From an uncultured Clostridia bacterium (GTDB lineage: Bacteria; Bacillota; Clostridia; Lachnospirales; CAMVHY01), in NCBI GenBank assembly GCA_947167415.1, contig CAMVHY010000061.1:1-7700 (forward strand): a stretch of DNA of 7,700 nt, in the 5' to 3' direction. The position numbers and the translations under genes are program-made. The stretch's first letter is position 1. Every line of letters starts with the position of its first letter. The notes beneath the pieces are model-generated. The model was not told the origin of the DNA. It made no database searches and saw only the letters and a list, made by a program, of their open reading frames with translations. Positions 6,434 to 7,700 of the stretch are shown in pieces.

Positions 6434-7180
6434 TTATTCAATTTCTTGTTCTTCTTCTTGTTCTTCTTCTTTCTCTTGGCTTTGCTCTGGTTTTTCTTTC
6501 TCGCTCTGTTTATTTTTACCTTTATAAAGATTAGCGTCAAAACCCATTACTATCAAACAACCTTTTGGCAAGATTTTTGACAATACTTTTTTATCCCATC
6601 CAAAAAGTACAACAGCAAATACCACAAGTAAAGCTACCAAAACAATCGTAACCGCAATATGAACATTCAGTAAAAAAGTAGTTATCGCAGCTGCTAATAA
6701 AAATAAATCAGTTATACCAACTATTATTCTTGGCGCAGGCCACGATGACTTCTTACTTTCTACTTCTTTGTCTGTGCCTTCGATTATTTGCTCGTCTTCT
6801 TCTACTTTTAGATTTAACTTTTTTTTATCTTTAGTACCTAGAATGTCATCAAACCAAACTGCATCTCGATAGGCTGATCTTAGGTCTATGTTGGGATTGT
6901 CACGAATATACACAATCATAACCTTCATTTCCTGCCCACCATCGAGGGTTTGAATCTTGTCATTCATTGTATTGATATTGGTTATACATTTACCACTATA
7001 TCTTAACTGGAATCCTTTCACACCAGACTTCTTCAAATCTTCGACGTCACAAAGTGATTTGTTGTTTATTATTTTTTTTACAAGATCATTGACAGTTTCG
7101 TTAAGCTTCAGCTTTGCTGTCATTGACTTTTCATTCAGCGCCTTTACAGTCACCGTTATTTCTTCCGCGTCTTCACTCAT
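6434..7180 (-). CDS. Membrane-anchored ubiquitin-like-domain protein
   Basis: This 248-residue protein begins with a domain (about 8-92) that aligns with ubiquitin. ITVTVKALNEKSMT fits the first beta-hairpin, NETVNDLVKKI the TIENVKAKI helix, FQLRYSGKCI the RLIFAGKQL strands, and TMNDKIQTLDGGQEMKVMIV the TLSDYNIQ...LHLVL end. A short insert (about 43-55) lengthens the loop after the helix. There is no exposed diglycine end, so it is a fused domain, not a conjugated modifier. A charged linker (about 93-151) leads to two hydrophobic segments (about 152-172 and 174-194) with almost no loop, flanked by basic residues on both sides. An acidic tail rich in E, Q and K follows. The ATG at 7180 has AAGGAGA (7196-7190) about 9 bases upstream; the longer frame to 7219 lacks support. 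YukD/EccD-type proteins of type VII secretion are an alternative home for the fold. Function unknown. Confidence 0.75.
   Translation of the reverse strand: MSEDAEEITVTVKALNEKSMTAKLKLNETVNDLVKKIINNKSLCDVEDLKKSGVKGFQLRYSGKCITNINTMNDKIQTLDGGQEMKVMIVYIRDNPNIDLRSAYRDAVWFDDILGTKDKKKLNLKVEEDEQIIEGTDKEVESKKSSWPAPRIIVGITDLFLLAAAITTFLLNVHIAVTIVLVALLVVFAVVLFGWDKKVLSKILPKGCLIVMGFDANLYKGKNKQSEKEKPEQSQEKEEEQEEEQEIE
6445..6468 (-). repeat. Two exact 12-bp coding repeats (EEEQ tail)
   Basis: CTTGTTCTTCTT occurs at 6445-6456 and 6457-6468 and encodes the EEEQ-type repeat near the C-terminus of the ubiquitin-like protein. The unit length is the same as in the ENKE repeat of the neighbouring gene, but the sequence is different. 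Confidence 0.9.
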
Positions 7181-7227
7181 TTTTACTTTCTCCTTTTTTA
7201 TAAAAAAAATATTTATCAATAAAAAAT

Positions 7228-7289
7228 GACGTCTTTTTTACGCGACGTCTTTTTTACGCGACGTCTTTTTTACGCGACGTCTTTTTTAC
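7228..7289. repeat. 16-bp tandem array (3.9 copies) in the leader of the ubiquitin-like gene
   Basis: The unit GACGTCTTTTTTACGC is repeated exactly at 7228-7243, 7244-7259 and 7260-7275, with a fourth copy matching over 14 bases (7276-7289). Each unit opens with the palindrome GACGTC, so adjacent units can pair as a 6-bp stem with a 10-base loop in RNA from either strand. The array lies between the predicted transcript start (about 7297) and the ATG at 7180, so it should be transcribed as part of the 5' leader. The unit is not a multiple of three and is not coding. Confidence 0.95.
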
Positions 7290-7303
7290 TTTCCCCAACA
7301 TTT

Positions 7304-7332
7304 ATTTTAAACCAAGATTTTTTATTTGTCAA
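7304..7332 (-). promoter_or_regulatory. Promoter of the ubiquitin-like gene
   Basis: On the minus strand TTGACA (7332-7327) and TAAAAT (7309-7304) are separated by 17 bases. The predicted transcript start near 7297 gives a leader of about 117 bases that contains the 16-bp repeat array. Confidence 0.8.
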
Positions 7333-7367
7333 GAGCTAATTTAAATTTTTTTATAAAAATTAATTCC

Positions 7368-7457
7368 CTCACAAATCATTTTACCATAAAAAAAATAAAG
7401 CCAATAGTTTTTTTGGCTTCATTTTTTTTGTTAAGTAAAGCTATTAAATTTTAATGC
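7368..7457. repeat. Duplicated downstream flank, copy 2
   Basis: This is the counterpart of 6349-6433, placed identically just after the stop codon of the paralogous gene. Conservation of non-coding flank between the two genes indicates that gene and terminator were duplicated together. Confidence 0.8.
7387..7422 (-). terminator. Intrinsic terminator of the partial paralogue
   Basis: On the minus strand ATGAAGCC (7422-7415) pairs with GGCTTTAT (7402-7395), eight pairs with one G-U wobble around a 12-base loop, followed by a T-run (complement of the A-run ending at 7395). Confidence 0.8.
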
Positions 7458-7700
7458 TTAATCTAATCCATTTTCATCTAAATCCATTTTTTTATTTTCT
7501 CCTTTTTCTAGTTCTGATTTTTTTTCGTCGTCTTCTTTATTTTTAAACTTATCTTCATGGTCACTTTCAAAACTAGTTTTCAAATCTATTCCTTTTTGCA
7601 AACGCTTTGGCAATAAATTCTTCCATCCAAAAACTCCAATAGCTACGAGAACAAATAAAACAATCAAAACAATTGAAATTGCAATATGCAAGCCCAGTAT
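7458..7700 (-). CDS. C-terminal part of a paralogue of the ubiquitin-like membrane protein (cut by window edge)
   Basis: The frame is open from the right edge of the window to the TAA at 7460-7458, giving the last 80 residues. A TTG at 7691 would make a false start inside the membrane helix, so I treat the gene as continuing beyond 7700. The visible part starts in the second hydrophobic segment (LHIAISIVLIVLFVLVAIG). It then has FGWK, a short basic stretch with LLPKRLQKG, and a charged K/D/E tail ending DENGLD. It matches the neighbouring protein through HIA.(T/S)IV, V..FGW and L.KG. The match is also visible in the DNA, where both carry CCATCCAAAAA and GCAATATG in the same places. By homology the missing N-terminus may hold another ubiquitin-like domain; that cannot be seen here. 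Confidence 0.8.
   Translation of the reverse strand: MLGLHIAISIVLIVLFVLVAIGVFGWKNLLPKRLQKGIDLKTSFESDHEDKFKNKEDDEKKSELEKGENKKMDLDENGLD

Noticed and set aside
6257..6580. 107-codon frame on + with a phenylalanine/leucine-rich product.
   Set aside because: Its second half is the antisense of the EEEQ tail and the terminator, and it has no ribosome binding site.
491..7180. TcdA (an E1-like fold) and the ubiquitin-like protein forming a bacterial ubiquitination system.
   Set aside because: TcdA has the motifs of the tRNA t6A dehydratase subfamily and lies in an operon with rqcH about 5 kb away. The ubiquitin-like domain has no C-terminal diglycine, and no E2, E3 or JAB peptidase gene is present.
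6957..7229. Open frame on + across the ubiquitin-like gene.
   Set aside because: It is antisense to a domain with a recognisable fold; its serine/phenylalanine-rich product is what the complement of that gene would give.
7228..7289. CRISPR array.
   Set aside because: The 16-bp units are directly adjacent with no unique spacers, and no cas gene is present.

Overview
The window reads as part of a very AT-rich Bacillota (Firmicutes) chromosome. The evidence is the gene set (RqcH, a TcdA-type ThiF protein, a DegV protein, a YtxH-like small protein), GGAGG-type ribosome binding sites, near-consensus TTGACA/TATAAT promoters, and short hairpin-plus-T-run terminators. The extreme A/T bias, together with orphan membrane proteins and a eukaryote-like ubiquitin fold, would fit a host-associated or endosymbiotic lineage. 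That last point is inference; no taxonomic marker is present.

Layout, left half (1-4130): housekeeping. A small XRE regulator on + (213-431) has an almost ideal promoter. It converges, through a two-way terminator, on an rqcH-tcdA operon on the minus strand (ribosome quality control, then tRNA t6A dehydration) whose two genes overlap by 8 bases. A 52-residue YtxH-like membrane protein (2981-3139, +) is divergent from rqcH and shares a TTAA stop with degV (3136-4008, -), which has its own promoter.

Right half (4165-7700): accessory genes, all on the minus strand. Those whose 5' ends are visible have their own promoter, and each is followed by a terminator. First is a 623-residue protein of unknown function with a C-terminal hydrophobic hairpin and an ENKE repeat tail. 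Next comes a roughly 400-base spacer with a possible gene remnant and a perfect 14-bp palindrome. Then there is a 248-residue protein with an N-terminal ubiquitin-like domain, a two-helix membrane hairpin and an acidic repeat tail. Last is the C-terminal part of a paralogue of that protein, cut by the window edge. The two paralogues also share matching downstream flanks with terminators, so the block arose by tandem duplication. The leader of the ubiquitin-like gene carries an unusual 16-bp tandem repeat built on the palindrome GACGTC.

Most interesting point: a tandem family of membrane-anchored ubiquitin-like proteins, next to an orphan protein with a similar hairpin-plus-charged-tail design. 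The type VII secretion proteins YukD/EccD (ubiquitin-like, in EccD fused to membrane helices) and chlamydial Inc proteins (bilobed hydrophobic segment) are the closest precedents I can name. Neither assignment is proven from sequence alone.
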